DNA of 64,000 nt from NCBI GenBank assembly GCA_010909165.1, contig MU008172.1, forward strand, positions 1 to 64,000. The letters run 5' to 3'. The DNA is from Anthoceros angustus (lineage: Eukaryota; Streptophyta; Anthocerotopsida; Anthocerotales; Anthocerotaceae). Below are positions 46,096 to 57,906 of this stretch, piece after piece. A model generated the notes under the pieces. That model saw nothing but the letters and a program-made list of their open reading frames with translations, did no database searches and was not told where the DNA came from. The translations under genes were made by a program, and so were the position numbers. How positions within the stretch are numbered: the first letter of the stretch is position 1; each line of letters begins with the position of its first letter.

Positions 46096-48765
46096 CTAGT
46101 CTCTTTTAACATCAAGGAACTGATCAACAGAGGTCTGCAGCTCCACTGCCGTCTTTAGGTGCCGATCGTGTCGGATCATGGTCCCCAAGCATTCCACAAC
46201 TAAGATCGTCTGCAGAGGAAAAACAAGAGTTTGAAACAATATCCCACTCTTGAGAATATGCAGGCTCTCGTGGCAAACCAAGGCGCAGATGAAGGGCAAG
46301 GATCTCACCTCAAGAGCGGCATATAGCAAAGAAATGGCAAAGTAGAAGTTGGCATTTCCTGTTCCCTGGAATTACAGGAAATAGGGTGAGTGGGTGCCAT
46401 AAGGAGGAAACAAGCCCAAATAAGACTTGGACTAGGTGGAAGAAAATACCCTCCAAATCCAGAGGTTGTACATCACTGGGCCCAAAAACATCACCAAAAC
46501 TTCGCCAAACAGCAGAAGAAAAGTATACCGCATTTCTGCGAAGTTGTCAGATATGTGGTCAGCGACACTTCGTCCTTCATGTATGTCAAATTACAAAATT
46601 CGAACAGCAATTTTTTGAAGATACCAGATAGCTCTTGGGCAAACAGGGGAAGAAAGCCACAGTAGAGAGCTGCATCGCCAACCTGACAGTAGGTCCGTTC
46701 AACAAGAGCACAAGGTATCACTATCCAGGCTTACTGCCAGATCACCAGAAATTGCTGAATCACACTTCATTGCAAAGGGTTTAGAATGCGAACTCTTACA
46801 GAGGGGTAAGACTTGAGGAGAGAGCAGATAACCACCATGATAAATGACAAAAATAGCGGCCGGTGTGGCATTCGGATAGTGAGTGGTACAATCAGAAACA
46901 TGATATTTGCATGGAAGACAACGGTGAAGAAGGACCGAAAGTGATTATACATCTCTGTGAAAAAGTACCTGTTAAGAATGTCGAAATTCATAAACACTTG
47001 ACTTTAAACGAAGGTCATAAATGCTCCACATAAAAGGGTTTCATTGTGATGAGTTTACCAGAAGAGCCCCAAGTTTGGAGTGAGATCATTCACAGTTAGT
47101 GTAAACCCATAGGTCCTGCGGAGACATAGAGGGAACAAGGGCTTCAGCTAATTTGAAGAACTGGTTCAGCACCAAAGAGAGGTTCAACAGCTTCAGTCGT
47201 AAGAATTCATACTGCTTAAACATTTCCTTCAGGCTGGTTGTCTTGCCCAAAGCCAGGCTGCACAATCCTAGAATACATAGCCACCAGACTGTTGACCAGA
47301 TTGCCAGGTCTTTCAAGGCAACCCATCTTGGACCTGCACAGCTTTTCCGGTTAAGAACATCATCCTGCTTTTGCTCTGTTTCAAGCTTTTTGGCCGGGTT
47401 CGCCCCTTTAGCAAGAGCAAACAACTTCTGTTGGGGCCTGTCTAGACCAGAAACCAGCATAAACGCGACCTGAAAAGATCAGCAATACTAGTTCAATACA
47501 GTAATAACCTTCACGTTTCCTCAATAATCCCAAAGTTAATGCAAACGCTTTGGGTTCAGAAAGGTACTGGAACGATCAGTATCGCAGGATACATAGATAG
47601 GTGTGTAGATAAAACCCACCCGAAGGCTGCCAATGGAATATTACCTATATGTAGACAGTGTTCAGTATGTGCAATGTGGACTGAAAGTGAGGACACAACA
47701 AATCCTCAACTACAAGGTACTCGAGGCTTCTAATGAGTCACTGAATGCACAGAAAGACTTACAATGTAACTGGACCCTCACCTGTAACTGCACCATAGAT
47801 TCCAAGAATAGTCACCAAGTTCTCAACTGGAGATGATGAACCCCCAACACAATTGACAATCGTCAAAGGGTTACTAAGATATAGCAGCCCTGCAAAATCT
47901 CTGATAGCATTTCGCCCTGAAAGTTGCAAAGTAGACTCCGTCAAACTACTAGAAGACGGAATTCTCAAAGAAGAACAGTAAGAAATCCACACACAAACGT
48001 TGCTAGAAAAGCACACTGCTGTGTTACAGGTTTCGTGCCGAGTCAGCTCACATGCGTTTGATGGATTTATTCCTAGCAATGCCATGTTGTGCGAATGGGC
48101 GACATATTGATGATGACCAATAGAATGTAGTAGGAGAGCTGCAAGAAGATCTGCAACCAAGAAAATCACGACACTGATGACAATTGATGTCAATGCACTA
48201 AGAGAGATATTGCACCGTTTCAGCCAGCTTTCAGAGTTGCAAGGTCCAAAACAATGCAGGAAAACGATCAGGAGCAAAGCAGACCTTCTGTGAAGTAGGG
48301 GTCCTAGGACTGACAGAAGTAGAGGCGACCCATGGTATGCAGAACCTGCAAAGGACAGATAATTACCCAAATTAGACAACTTACGGAATCAAGCTGAGAG
48401 CATGATATAAAAATTCATACTCAATCTCAACCGACCTGCATACGGTGAAAGCCCAAGCTGCTTCAGCCAGTGCCCCTCAGCCACTACAGCAAACAGAGAC
48501 AAATAAGAGGTGCCAGCACTGCAGTTCATTGAAAGCCCCTTGCAATTCAGACCAGCACGATATACCAAGTCAGCTGTAAGTTAGATCCAGGAGCCGTACA
48601 TCGGAACAAACTGTTCAGCGGAGTGGCCACCTCCACACGTCTGCCCAAAACAGTCTGCACTCCGACGACGTGTAGAGCCAGTCGCGCCACAAGCGCGATC
48701 AGCACACCCAGCGTCCATACCTTCTTGCCACCATAATCGTGGCATCGCAGGTTGGCGGGGCTCAT
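46096..48765 (-). CDS. PIGU: GPI transamidase subunit PIG-U (13 exons)
   Basis: My minus-strand model joins 48765-48600, 48483-48436, 48345-48285, 48227-48118, 47916-47782, 47644-47568, 47469-47213, 47115-47059, 46968-46800, 46682-46625, 46535-46450, 46365-46309 and 46209-46096. It gives 464 residues, all GT-AG with consistent phases. The product is a multi-pass ER membrane protein of the GPI transamidase complex, which swaps the C-terminal signal of proteins for a GPI anchor. Family signatures are visible in order: VATPLNSLFRLAEGHWLKQL, GLSPYAGSAYHGSPLLL, VADLLAALLL, LLYLSNPLTIVNCVG, IPLAAFGWVLSTHLSMYPA, TYGFTLTVNDLTPNLGLFWY, FFTEMYNHFRSFF, HRPLFLSF, KSYPSVGDAALY and NLWIWRGTGNANFYFA. The length suits the family. 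The donor of exon 4 is the least certain. The start lies 165 bp from that of the divergent RGTB gene. Confidence 0.93.
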
Positions 48766-48930
48766 TGCAACTCCAGGCTGTATCTGCCTTCCGAAGACGC
48801 TGACTCGTTGTTGCAATTTGACTACCGCTCTGCAAACGTAGAACCCTAATTCAGTAGGACTGACAAGTACGTGCCATCACCACCAGTAGATCAGTGCGCG
48901 CAGGCCTCCAGTTGGAGAAGGGGAGAAGGT
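48766..48930. promoter_or_regulatory. Shared divergent promoter of PIG-U and RGTB
   Basis: Only 165 bp separate the two start codons on opposite strands, so both 5' leaders and core promoters must fit in or overlap this interval. I see no clear TATA box. The geometry suggests a bidirectional promoter for two housekeeping genes; co-expression is inferred. Confidence 0.6.
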
Positions 48931-49947
48931 ATGGCGCAGGATGAACACAGAGCTTCGCCAGGGCTACAGGTGCAGAAGCACGTGGACTACATCAAATCGT
49001 TGGACAAGAAGACAGATTTTGATTCGATTGTCATGGAACATTTGAGGATGAGCGGAGCGTATTGGGGGCTCACTGCCATGGATTTGCTGGGGAGCTTGGG
49101 TGAGATGGACGAGGCAGCAATAGTCTCCTGGGTTCTCCAGTGTCAGCATGACTGTGGAGGCTTTAGTGGCAATGTTGGTCACGATCCGCACATACTTTAC
49201 ACTCTAAGTGCTGTGCAAATATTAGCTCTTCACAGCAAACTTCACGTTCTGGATGCAGAGAAGACTGCAGGCTACATCTCAGGACTGCAGCAAGATGATG
49301 GATCATTTTCTGGAGATGAATGGGGAGAGATCGATACCCGTTTCTCGTACGCTGCCATAAGCTGTCTTTCCCTTCTGAAGCGGTTGGACAAGATCGATTT
49401 GAAAAAAGCTACGGATTTCGTAGCGAGCTGTAAGAATTTCGACGGTGGTTTTGGGTGCACTCCAGGAGGAGAATCACATGCCGGGCAGATTTTTTGCTGT
49501 GTGGGAGCTCTGGCCATCGCAGGAGCGCTGCATCACGTGGACAGGGATATCCTTGGTTGGTGGTTGTGTGAGAGGCAAGTCAAAGATGGAGGCCTGAATG
49601 GACGACCGGAGAAGCTTCCTGATGTTTGCTACTCATGGTGGGTGCTGTCCAGTTTGGTCATCATTGATCGCGCACACTGGCTGGACAAAGAAAAACTGAA
49701 GAAGTTCATTCTGGATTGTCAGGATGAGGACCGAGGAGGTATTTCGGACCGGCCAAATGATGCTGTAGATGTCTTTCATACCTTTTTTGGGGTTGCAGGG
49801 TTGTCCCTTCTGGAGTATCCTGGCCTTAAACCTATAGATCCAGCTTATGCCCTTCCCGTGGACGTCGTGGACAGAGTGTTTTACGGGAAGCAGCACCAGA
49901 CTGAAGGTGCTAATCTGGCGGAGTCAATTGGCCTGCTGCAAATCTAG
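48931..49947 (+). CDS. RGTB: Rab geranylgeranyltransferase (GGTase II) beta subunit
   Basis: This is an intronless frame of 338 residues. The start ATG gives [20 protein letters not shown]; the frame is open 20 codons further upstream but has no ATG there. The enzyme attaches two geranylgeranyl groups to the C-terminal cysteines of Rab GTPases, working with an alpha subunit and Rab escort protein in the cytosol. The prenyltransferase repeats are clear: [75 protein letters not shown] and [20 protein letters not shown]. The zinc ligands expected for the family are present as D231, C233 and H283 (in VFHTFFG). The length equals that of the mammalian protein within a few residues. The lack of introns contrasts with the multi-exon genes around it and may mark a retrocopy that became the working gene. 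Confidence 0.96.
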   Translation: MAQDEHRASPGLQVQKHVDYIKSLDKKTDFDSIVMEHLRMSGAYWGLTAMDLLGSLGEMDEAAIVSWVLQCQHDCGGFSGNVGHDPHILYTLSAVQILALHSKLHVLDAEKTAGYISGLQQDDGSFSGDEWGEIDTRFSYAAISCLSLLKRLDKIDLKKATDFVASCKNFDGGFGCTPGGESHAGQIFCCVGALAIAGALHHVDRDILGWWLCERQVKDGGLNGRPEKLPDVCYSWWVLSSLVIIDRAHWLDKEKLKKFILDCQDEDRGGISDRPNDAVDVFHTFFGVAGLSLLEYPGLKPIDPAYALPVDVVDRVFYGKQHQTEGANLAESIGLLQI

Positions 49948-51326
49948 ACTAGAGACACTCTGTGCAGTGTTAAAGCATGCTCGCATTGAGGTGTAGAACA
50001 CTGTGTACAAAAGTTTCAGTGTGCACAAATAAAGTCTGGAGGAGAACATGCTTAGCGTCGTACAGATTTTGTGCAAACAGTTTTGTCTCAATGCTTTGCT
50101 CTGACAATTTGCACACTTAGTAGGTTGAGGCTTTCGATGTTCAGCAGAACAGGCTTTGCTAACTGCAAATGTTTTCGTATACCGCGCGCTTAGATTCTTG
50201 AAACATGTTCACACGACCCCTGGGAACAAGCAAGCCAGTCGAAACATGGCCAGTCGAGTTGGGGCATGCTAAAGCTATTTGAATACAATGTGAAAATCCT
50301 GGAAGCTGGTCCAGATTTAGGAAGATGGGTGAAAGGTGGGGTGGACATCAAAGGATGGTGCAGGTCATAGCATTAGAAAGGGCAACGTGAATCCAGTAAG
50401 CTATGCGATCGAAGCTGAGGAAGCGCAGGGAAGTTCCCGCCAAAGGAATCGAGCCCTGAGCACAGTTTTTGGGCTCCCAAACCACCGTTCCCTGGCCCTC
50501 TCCTGACATCGTGAGTTACATATCGTGTGTTCGTAACACACTGGCCTAAGCAACTCTAGTAGCTTACGCCTCTGAGGACACTGTACTGCTCTCGGGTGCA
50601 CAGTGTCTTCTCGACTTTTGCCCAATCCTCTGGCCTTGGCATCAAGATAGCAATGTGGCCTTCTGTAGCTGCCTGCATGCAAGAAATCACACAGGTCAGG
50701 AGTGCTTCGCACAGCCCTGGACGCTGACACACACTTTACTTGCTAGTATCAGAGAATCTTCTACCCTAGTCTTCAGCAAGGATGGATTTTGTATGAGCCG
50801 CTCATTCACTTCCAAAAGGACGCCTCGCACACAACACCTGCATTCCGCGGTTCACTATCACATATTAATGTAATCATCACTAGCACAATGAACTATACGA
50901 CCTACAACGACAAGAGCAGCACGGACCTAGGAAGATAGAAGGTATCGCCTACGACCACCTTGCACAGAACGGAATTGGCTTCCAAAGCACGGCCGTTCTG
51001 TTGTGAGCACATCAGGATGGATACTCAGTGTCGGTACTCCTCGAAAAAACGTACATGTCAGATGACGCAAGCATACCCTTACCTTTTTGTTCTTTCCCGA
51101 AACCTTCATATCCGCCCTGCTCTGCTTGCCTACATTGAAATCCACTTGCTCAATTGAAGTAGTCGGAGATAGGGCAGGGTGGGATGGTGCTAGACCAACC
51201 ACACACAACCTGTGCAGGCGGCTCATCAGCTAATTCCTTTCTCAAACAATTCTCACTTCAATGGTACTACAACTGGTCTGTGATGGAGCGAGGAACACAG
51301 TTGGTGCAGTGAACTGATGGAGGAAT
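49948..51326. other. 3' flank of RGTB and downstream flank of the orphan frame
   Basis: The string aataaagt near 50029 (80 bp after the RGTB stop) is a good poly(A) signal candidate. The remaining frames (for example the minus frame at 50730-50401) have no recognisable domain. Confidence 0.45.
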
Positions 51327-51857
51327 CTACCCGTTGGCATGTCGGTATATGTACTGGTCCTGCAACTCCTTGCCAACATCTACACCACAGGGAGCCACAG
51401 CAAGTGAGAACCTAAACTCCCACCAGGAGCTCCTCTTCCAAAACTGCTGCCGTGCAATACCCAGAGCGAAGTAGTGCTTGAAATTGCACTCGTTGGCTGG
51501 TAAGGGCCGTGGTGGCAGCTCCTCTGCTGGCGGGAACAGCGTCTGATTCACAGCTCGCAAATCCGCGTCAAGAGACTGTGTCTTGCTAGGCTGGACAAGC
51601 AGAGCCTTCTCCACCTCCAGCTCCGCCTGGAAAACCTTTTCCGCCGCCGCTTCACAGGATTTCAAAACCGAGTCAGTGATGGCATTCTCAGCCACCGTAT
51701 CGTCAGCGGCTGCATTGTGACCAGACAAAGAATCCGTGTCCTCCCTAGCAGCAGCACCCTCCAAACCGTCATCACACTGGCCATCAGAGGTCATGATCCT
51801 CTCAAGTGCTCCTCGGATCTCCTCAACCTGGTCACAAATTGGAACGACTTGCCGCAT
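51327..51857 (-). CDS. Uncharacterised 176-residue protein frame
   Basis: This is an ATG-initiated single-exon frame, with an in-frame TGA 13 codons before the ATG. The N-terminal half is acidic and helical (VEEIRGALERIMTSD, then an Asp/Ala-rich part and AAAEKVFQAELEVEKALL). The C-terminal half is richer in aromatics and cysteine (NECNFKHYFALGIARQQFW, RSSWWEFRFSLAVAPCGVDV). I do not recognise it. The non-repetitive composition and lack of low-complexity sequence favour a real gene. It could also be the last exon of a longer gene, although no upstream exon was evident before the divergent NUP93 gene at 52306. Confidence 0.5.
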   Translation of the reverse strand: MRQVVPICDQVEEIRGALERIMTSDGQCDDGLEGAAAREDTDSLSGHNAAADDTVAENAITDSVLKSCEAAAEKVFQAELEVEKALLVQPSKTQSLDADLRAVNQTLFPPAEELPPRPLPANECNFKHYFALGIARQQFWKRSSWWEFRFSLAVAPCGVDVGKELQDQYIYRHANG

Positions 51858-52305
51858 CGGACACCCTTGTCCCCAACCCGCAGAGTCTCATCTCGGTGCC
51901 CGGAAATCCAACTTAATAACGTCCAAAATGGTGCAAGCACGGATCCTCCTGGCATTTGCTGCAGAGCTGCAGTGCGAGTAGCGGGAACCCTTGGCCTCGA
52001 GAGAACACCTAGAGAGTTGGTCTGATCTAACAGCGATTCGCCCTGCTCATAAGGACGACTCCTTAAAATACCATGTCTCTAATAGGTGCCGGGTCCGCGC
52101 GGGGGAACAACTCAAAAAGTGGGCGCCAAGGTCGGGTCCAGGCCTGAGCGGCCAATTGCAGGGGCCAGGACGTGGAAGCGGATTCGATGGCAAGCACCAC
52201 TGGAGAGTCGGGTTCGAATGGGAAGCACCGTGCCTTGGGAATGCCAGCTCCGTAGCTAGACTGCCCCCATTCTTGAGCTTGGCTTGGTAGGGTTGTTGCG
52301 GCGGG
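51858..52305. promoter_or_regulatory. Intergenic region between divergent orphan frame and NUP93
   Basis: About 450 bp separate the start of the minus-strand frame from the NUP93 start. The part after about 52090 is GC-rich. No TATA box or known motif is obvious. Confidence 0.35.
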
Positions 52306-55300
52306 ATGGCTGGCGACACAGACATGAGGAGCTGGGCCGATCTGCTGCACAGCTCGTCGCAGCTTCTACATACCTCCACGCCATCAGCCCATTTTCCTTC
52401 TATCCAGGTCGGGTTGGCTGCACCTCTCTCCAGGTCTGTGAGGAATTGGGTGAGTGACTTTAGGTGTTGAGTTCATTTTTTGTGGGACGGATGTGTGGAA
52501 CAGAGAAACCTCGATCAGCTGGAGACACTGTCCAGGCAGCTGAAAGCCAAGACTTCAAGGTTTGAAACTCCTGGGGAGGCGATTGCTGCCACGCGGTATG
52601 TTTCTGCACTCGGTCATGGGAATGCTATTTGGCAAGGATGCTCATTGATTGTGTAATGCTGGGCTGCGCTATTTCAGTTGCGGTAATTGTCTCCAGTGAA
52701 TCACGTGTGTTGCTGTTGCCTCAATTGGATAGGTTGCTAGCTAGGGAGGGTATCAATGCCGACCAGCTTACGAGGGATCTGAAGTCCTTTGAATTGAAGG
52801 TATTCTGCTACTGGCACTAGAATGTCCAGCAGAACTTCTATTGTTGCTTTCTTCTCTGTATATTCAGCTTAGCCTGTTTGTGCAGACAACCTTCGAGGAT
52901 GTTTTCCCTGTCGAAGCAACCAGTGTGGAAGAATATCTCCAGCAGGTGCATGAGATGTCAGATACTCTCGGTTTTTGTAATTCAATTATGGGACAACTGA
53001 GGGGTGGCTGTATACGTGTGCCCGTGTAACAGGTGCATGAGATGGCTGTGCTATCTGCGATTCAAGAAGCTCAGCGGGACAACCAAAGAAAATTTGATGA
53101 ATACATGATGAAATCAATTGAGGTTTGGCTTGTCGTTGTTCATGAGATTGGGTCCAGGATTTTCCCTGTCCTTTATTCAGAGGAGATACAGTGGGGAGTG
53201 CCTTTGATCAGGATGACTGTCATGATTTTCCCCCAGGATGACTGGCAAAAGGATAAGCGTGAGTTTTTGAACAACCTCAGTCGACTCCCTTTTGCCCCCA
53301 CCCCAAGAATTGCCAATTCGCCCTCTGGTGCCTCACCCCAGGTTGGCTGGCGCCCATCTCCAGCACCTTCAACCAGGTCAGGCCAGGAGGCCAGGGTGCA
53401 GGAATTGGTGCCGCAGACAATTTTAGATCGGAAGGCGGGTGCTTATGCTGATATAGTTCTCAGACTGAATGCGGCTCGTGAAAGAGGCCTTCCATTCAAA
53501 GTATTGTGATATCACCCTTTTGGGTTTTCTGCCATCCGCATCTTGATCTACTTGGGTCTTGACAGATGAAGAACTATCTGCATTCTCCCATTCAACATAG
53601 TGATACCTGTCCTGTAGGTTGCCTCTGCATTTAAGGCAGCTTCTGAAAGTCTTGTGGCCGAGGTTTCATCTTCAAAATCCGTGAGCATTGGCAAAATTTG
53701 GAATCTTCTTCAGGTACCAACAGGATTAGGAACAACTAGATTACCTTCTACACTAAATTTAAATCTCTTTTGCACTATCCTATTTGGCACTCCACTTTTT
53801 TTTAATATTTACTGACCAGTGTAACTCTTCTGCCAGTCTCTCTTGGGTGAGGACACTGAAAGGCACTCAGGTCTGTCAAGAAAAATGGAAATGGTTGTGG
53901 GTGCAAGAAGGCATTTAGAAGCAGGCCATGAGAAGTATGTGTTGGACACGATACAAAGCCATCCTGCACAGGTGATGAGAGCCTGATCCTTACGGGTTCC
54001 ATCATCTGTATCTGCAGGATTTGTTGTGAAGGATGCAATGTTGTTTGCTTATCTGACTGACAGAAGGCATAAATCTCTTATGGTGTAAAGTCATGGTGTT
54101 TCTGTCTGAAATTTGTTTGGATTTGGTGTCAGGCTGCTCTTGGCGGGTCCACAGGTAATCTGCAACGTATTCGGGCATTTCTACGGGTTAGTCTATCACT
54201 GCAAAAGATATCATCAAAAGTGTGAACTATATGAGTCCAGTACTGATATTTTCATGTTGTGGGCAGTTCCGTCTGCGTGACCTTGGACCCCTGGACTTCG
54301 ATGCAACAGATATGAGGAGGCAACCAGCAATGGACACAACTTGGTACCAGGTGTGTTAGTTTTTCCATGAACTAAGGAATGGCAGATATGTACAACATAC
54401 GGTAGTAGCCTTCTGCCTGTTGGAGCACGTGGGATGGTGGGCAGTGATGTGCTGTTTACCTGTAGATATATTTTTGCCTGCGTACTGGATATTACGAGGA
54501 AGCAACTCTTGTGGCGAATTCCTCAAGAGTCAGCCGTACCTTTGCACCCCAGGTACATCTCCTGTTACTTTCTGCTGCAGACTTCTTCATGAACTCATAG
54601 ATTCAGCACCCTGAACTTCTTGGTGAACTGCCTCCTGATTGTGTGAGTTTCTAAACAGCTGTCGGAGTGGATTAATAGTGGAGGGTTAGTTTCTCCTGCG
54701 ACCGCAGCTGCAGTTTCAGAGGAATGTGATAGAATGTACAGAACTGGGGATAGGGCAGGTCGACCTGGGTATGATAAGAAAAAGATGCTGCTGCACGCAA
54801 TTGTCTCTGGTAGTAGACAGCAGGGCGAAAGGCTGCTGCGAGACATTCCTGTGCTCTTCAGCACAATTGAGGATTTTCTGTGGTTCAAGCTGGCCATGAT
54901 CCGTGATGTTGATGGCAGCTCAGACTTTCAGGCTGGACTAACTGGGTTGACACCGTACACCTTAAAGGATCTGCAGAGCTACCTGGTCAAATTTGAGCCA
55001 TCATACTACACAAAGAATGGGAAGGATCCATTGGTCTATCCCTATGTGTTGCTCCTCAGCCTTCAGCTTCAAAGTGCTGTATCTTACCTTGTGAAGGAGG
55101 TTGGAGCAGAAGGTTATCACGTGGATGCAGTGCACATTGCCATTGCCATTGCGGATCATGGGGTTCTGTCTGAAAGCACAGCAGGAACTCGGAATGCAGG
55201 AGTGCTTGATGCCGTTGGAGAGGTGACAAGCATGATCAGGCACTATGGTGCATCATTGGTAAGGCAGGGAAATGTAGCATTGGCTTTGGAATACTATGCT

Positions 55301-56436
55301 CAAGCTGCTGCAGCCATGGGTGGTGGAGCTCGTGGATGGAGTGGACAAGGCAGTGCAGAGGAGCAGAGACAGATGCAAATGATGCTCAAGCAGCTTCTAA
55401 CAGAACTCTTGCTTCGTGAGGGTGGAATTCCCCTTCTCCTTGGTCCATCAAGCACTGGTTCTGAAGGAGCTCTTCGAAGGTTTCTGCCCACACAACAAGG
55501 CCAACAGAGTCTGCTGCTTGATGCAGCTCGTCAATGTCAAGAGTCTGGCCACTATGACAAGGTATCATGTTGTGTTGGTCTGAGGCAACGTTCCATGAGG
55601 GCCTTTCTTTCCCACACAAGCCCCCCCCCCCTCTTTTTTTTCCTTCTTTTTTCTGCGTGTCCTGATTCTGAGGAGGTTCTAGAGTAAAGATTGATGTCTT
55701 CTCTGCTGATGTAGGCAATTGAACTGCTGAAACGCATCGGTGCATTTGCAATGGCTCTAGATATTGTAAATCAGCGTCTTTCAGAGGCAATTGCCGGACT
55801 GGCCAATGGCCGGGCAGATGGTGAATCAAGAACAGTCTCTTTAATCTTTGCAGGTCGTGATATCCTGGATACTCACAAGAATGTCGGTGCCGGCAGGTTG
55901 GTGACTTCCCGTTCATGGGTGCTAGTTCTGGGTGTCTAGATGCAGCGTCGTTTTTTATGCCTGGCCTCGTTTGATCAATGCAGCTCACAGGAAAGAGAGC
56001 AAATGTTTGAACAGCAGACAGCTTTCCGTCAATTGGAATCAATTCTTGCTTTCCACAAGTATGCCAAAAGTGGTCAATACAGCGACTCGATTAGGGAGCT
56101 CTCAAGGCTTTCGTTTCTGCCACTGGATTCACGGACTCCAGAGAGGAGTGCTGACGCCCTTCGGAACATGTCCTCATCTGTACAAGCAACTGTGCCAGAC
56201 CTTCTTAAGGTGGCTATCGATTGCCTGGAGCACCTAACAGATACAGACGGAAGCGTGAGATCACTCAAGTCCAAGGTATACCACATCACATGCACTACTA
56301 TTTCTGTTGTCTTGCAATTTCTCTTCGGTGACCTGAGATCTGCGCCTGTGGTCCACAGATAGCGAGTTTTGTAGCTAATTCACTACCGAGAAACTGGCCT
56401 CACGATCTGTACGAACGAGTTGCCCGAATGCTTTGA
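52306..56436 (+). CDS. NUP93: Nuclear pore protein NUP93/NIC96 (16 exons)
   Basis: The exons are 52306-52407, 52504-52595, 52733-52799, 52886-52945, 53033-53122, 53237-53500, 53618-53713, 53837-53971, 54133-54186, 54267-54350, 54466-54552, 54601-54642, 54659-55561, 55715-55896, 55984-56275 and 56359-56436. All are GT-AG with matching phases and give 875 residues. The product is a scaffold subunit of the inner ring of the nuclear pore complex. The plant NUP93 signature is plain: MAGDTDMRSWADLLHSSSQL, RNLDQLETLSRQLKAKT, ATRLLAREGINADQLTRDLK, FELKTTFEDVFPVEATSVEE, YLQQVHEMAVLSAIQEAQRD, RERGLPFK, KIWNLLQSLLGED and LRTGYYEEA, followed by the long alpha-solenoid in exon 13. It ends NWPHDLYERVARML. 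Intron 13 holds a C-run followed by a T-run near 55620-55640 that could trouble sequencing. The 3' end faces the TLC gene tail to tail, 78 bp between stop codons. Confidence 0.95.
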
Positions 56437-56514
56437 GCTAGGAATAGTATGCCAAGTCTGCTAGATTACGAGGGAGGGGAAGAAGCGGAGTCCTTTTAGT
56501 GGACCTTCTTGTGT

Positions 56515-57786
56515 TCAACTGTGGCCAGACCTCTCCTTGGCTTCATCCTTTGCGGCGGTCTTGTGCCGACCAGAGATATCTCTTCTGAAGGCCTTGTACA
56601 GGTCCATGCCTAGCCCATAATTTAGCATGTTGAGAACGATCATGCCCATGAGTGCCAGTGGCAGTTCAATTCCTTGAGGAAACAAGGCAGCATCCTTCAC
56701 TAGCTTCCAGGTAATGAGCGCGTGGGGCAGCAACCTAAACAGGAAGAAAGTCGTCCAATTGACGAACCACAGCAAATTTGCCGTTGCAGTCCCACCAGTT
56801 CTAAGCCCGGCTAGTTTCGCTACCTTCCGTTGGTGTAGCAAGATTGAATGTACCTGGACAGCATCATCACAGCGATGGGTTGAAAGACAGGATTTCAGAT
56901 CCCTCTGCACAACAGCTTTCACAATTGAAGCTCACCTCGCAGATGAGAGTGAGAGCAAGATAGTTGAGGGTGACGTCTCGCCGGAGAGCCAGCGTGAAAC
57001 ACAGCAGGAGCACGGCGTGATGGAGCAGAATGCTGGGAAATTTGGGACTGTAGAGCCGGAACTGAAGCATATCCCACTGATCATACGCGAAGTATCCGCT
57101 AGTGAAACACAGCAGCTTGAAAATGCCCGGCCAGCATCCAGCAAACAGTTGCTGGTGCTGCATCATACCCGATGTACCACTTCTGCTCCACTCCGTCACC
57201 AGCAACACCGACACTGCAATCTTACGGTTCAGCAAAAGGGCATCACTTCCTCTGCCTACTGCATGGCGAAGTTTCAACCAAAATGCAGAGAACAGGTAAT
57301 CCTCGTACCTGACATCCCGACAATGGACGAGTGCAGCAAGGAGACCCCCGTGTTAACAAAAAGCGGCCCATTCCCTTGAGCTAGCCCCCGCAAGCAGCCG
57401 GGTCTACTCTCCACAACCCCAGCCAAAAACCTATTGGCGCCTTGAAAACAGCCGATCCCTGCCAGAATGGGCCATAGCCGGGCACTCCCATTGCACACGT
57501 CCCACAACAACCAGGCCAGCCAGAGCAGATGCAGCAGGAGAAAGACACTCCCAGCCAAATCCAAATCCTTCAGCTGCGTCCGTTGCAGGGACAGCCGAAC
57601 ATGCGTAGCCTTGGGATCGGGGTGTCCCCCGCGCTGCCTGATCCTCGCATCCACCATCGGGAATCGAGGCGCCGCCAAGTGGTACGCCTGCTCTGCTCGT
57701 CTCCATCCCCTTTTCTCCGTGCAACAGTTCATCACCAACCAGGTCCCGGGAACCGGAGAAAGCCGGTTTTTCAGCGACGCGGGCAT
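56515..57786 (-). CDS. TLC-domain (TRAM/LAG1/CLN8) multi-pass membrane protein
   Basis: My model has exons 57786-57309, 57213-56936 and 56853-56515, GT-AG and in phase, for 364 residues from the first ATG (MPASLKNR). Internal ATGs at 57732 or 57657 (MVDARIRQRG) would give shorter proteins, and 57657 is attractive because it sits just before the first membrane helix. Visible TLC features are VFLLLHLLWLAWLL (helix 1), PLFVNTGVSLLHSSIVGMS, GYFAYDQWDML, the conserved HH in SILLHHAVLLLCF and later helices (LLWFVNWTTFFLFRLLPHAL, LPLALMGMIVLNMLNYGLG). The tail is hydrophilic and basic (RRDISGRHKTAAKDEAK). TLC proteins work in lipid sensing, synthesis or trafficking, often at the ER; the substrate is unknown. 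Parts of exons 2 and 3 are duplicated at 60.4-60.7 kb. Confidence 0.85.
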
Positions 57787-57906
57787 CACACTGAACAGCA
57801 ACACGTACCTTACCGCTTCCCTGTTTCACTTCACAGTGTGAAACCCTGGGTTCATTCCGTGGCTGACCACGAGTGTATGCGTAATTTCTCGAAGAAGGCG
57901 GCGGCT

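Noticed and set aside
48871-48930. A 20-residue N-terminal extension of RGTB
   Set aside because: It would begin at GTG; the first ATG at 48931 gives the normal length.
52190-52240. gggttcgaatggg as a possible tRNA T-arm
   Set aside because: No acceptor stem, anticodon arm or D-arm could be drawn around it; it lies in the NUP93 5' region.
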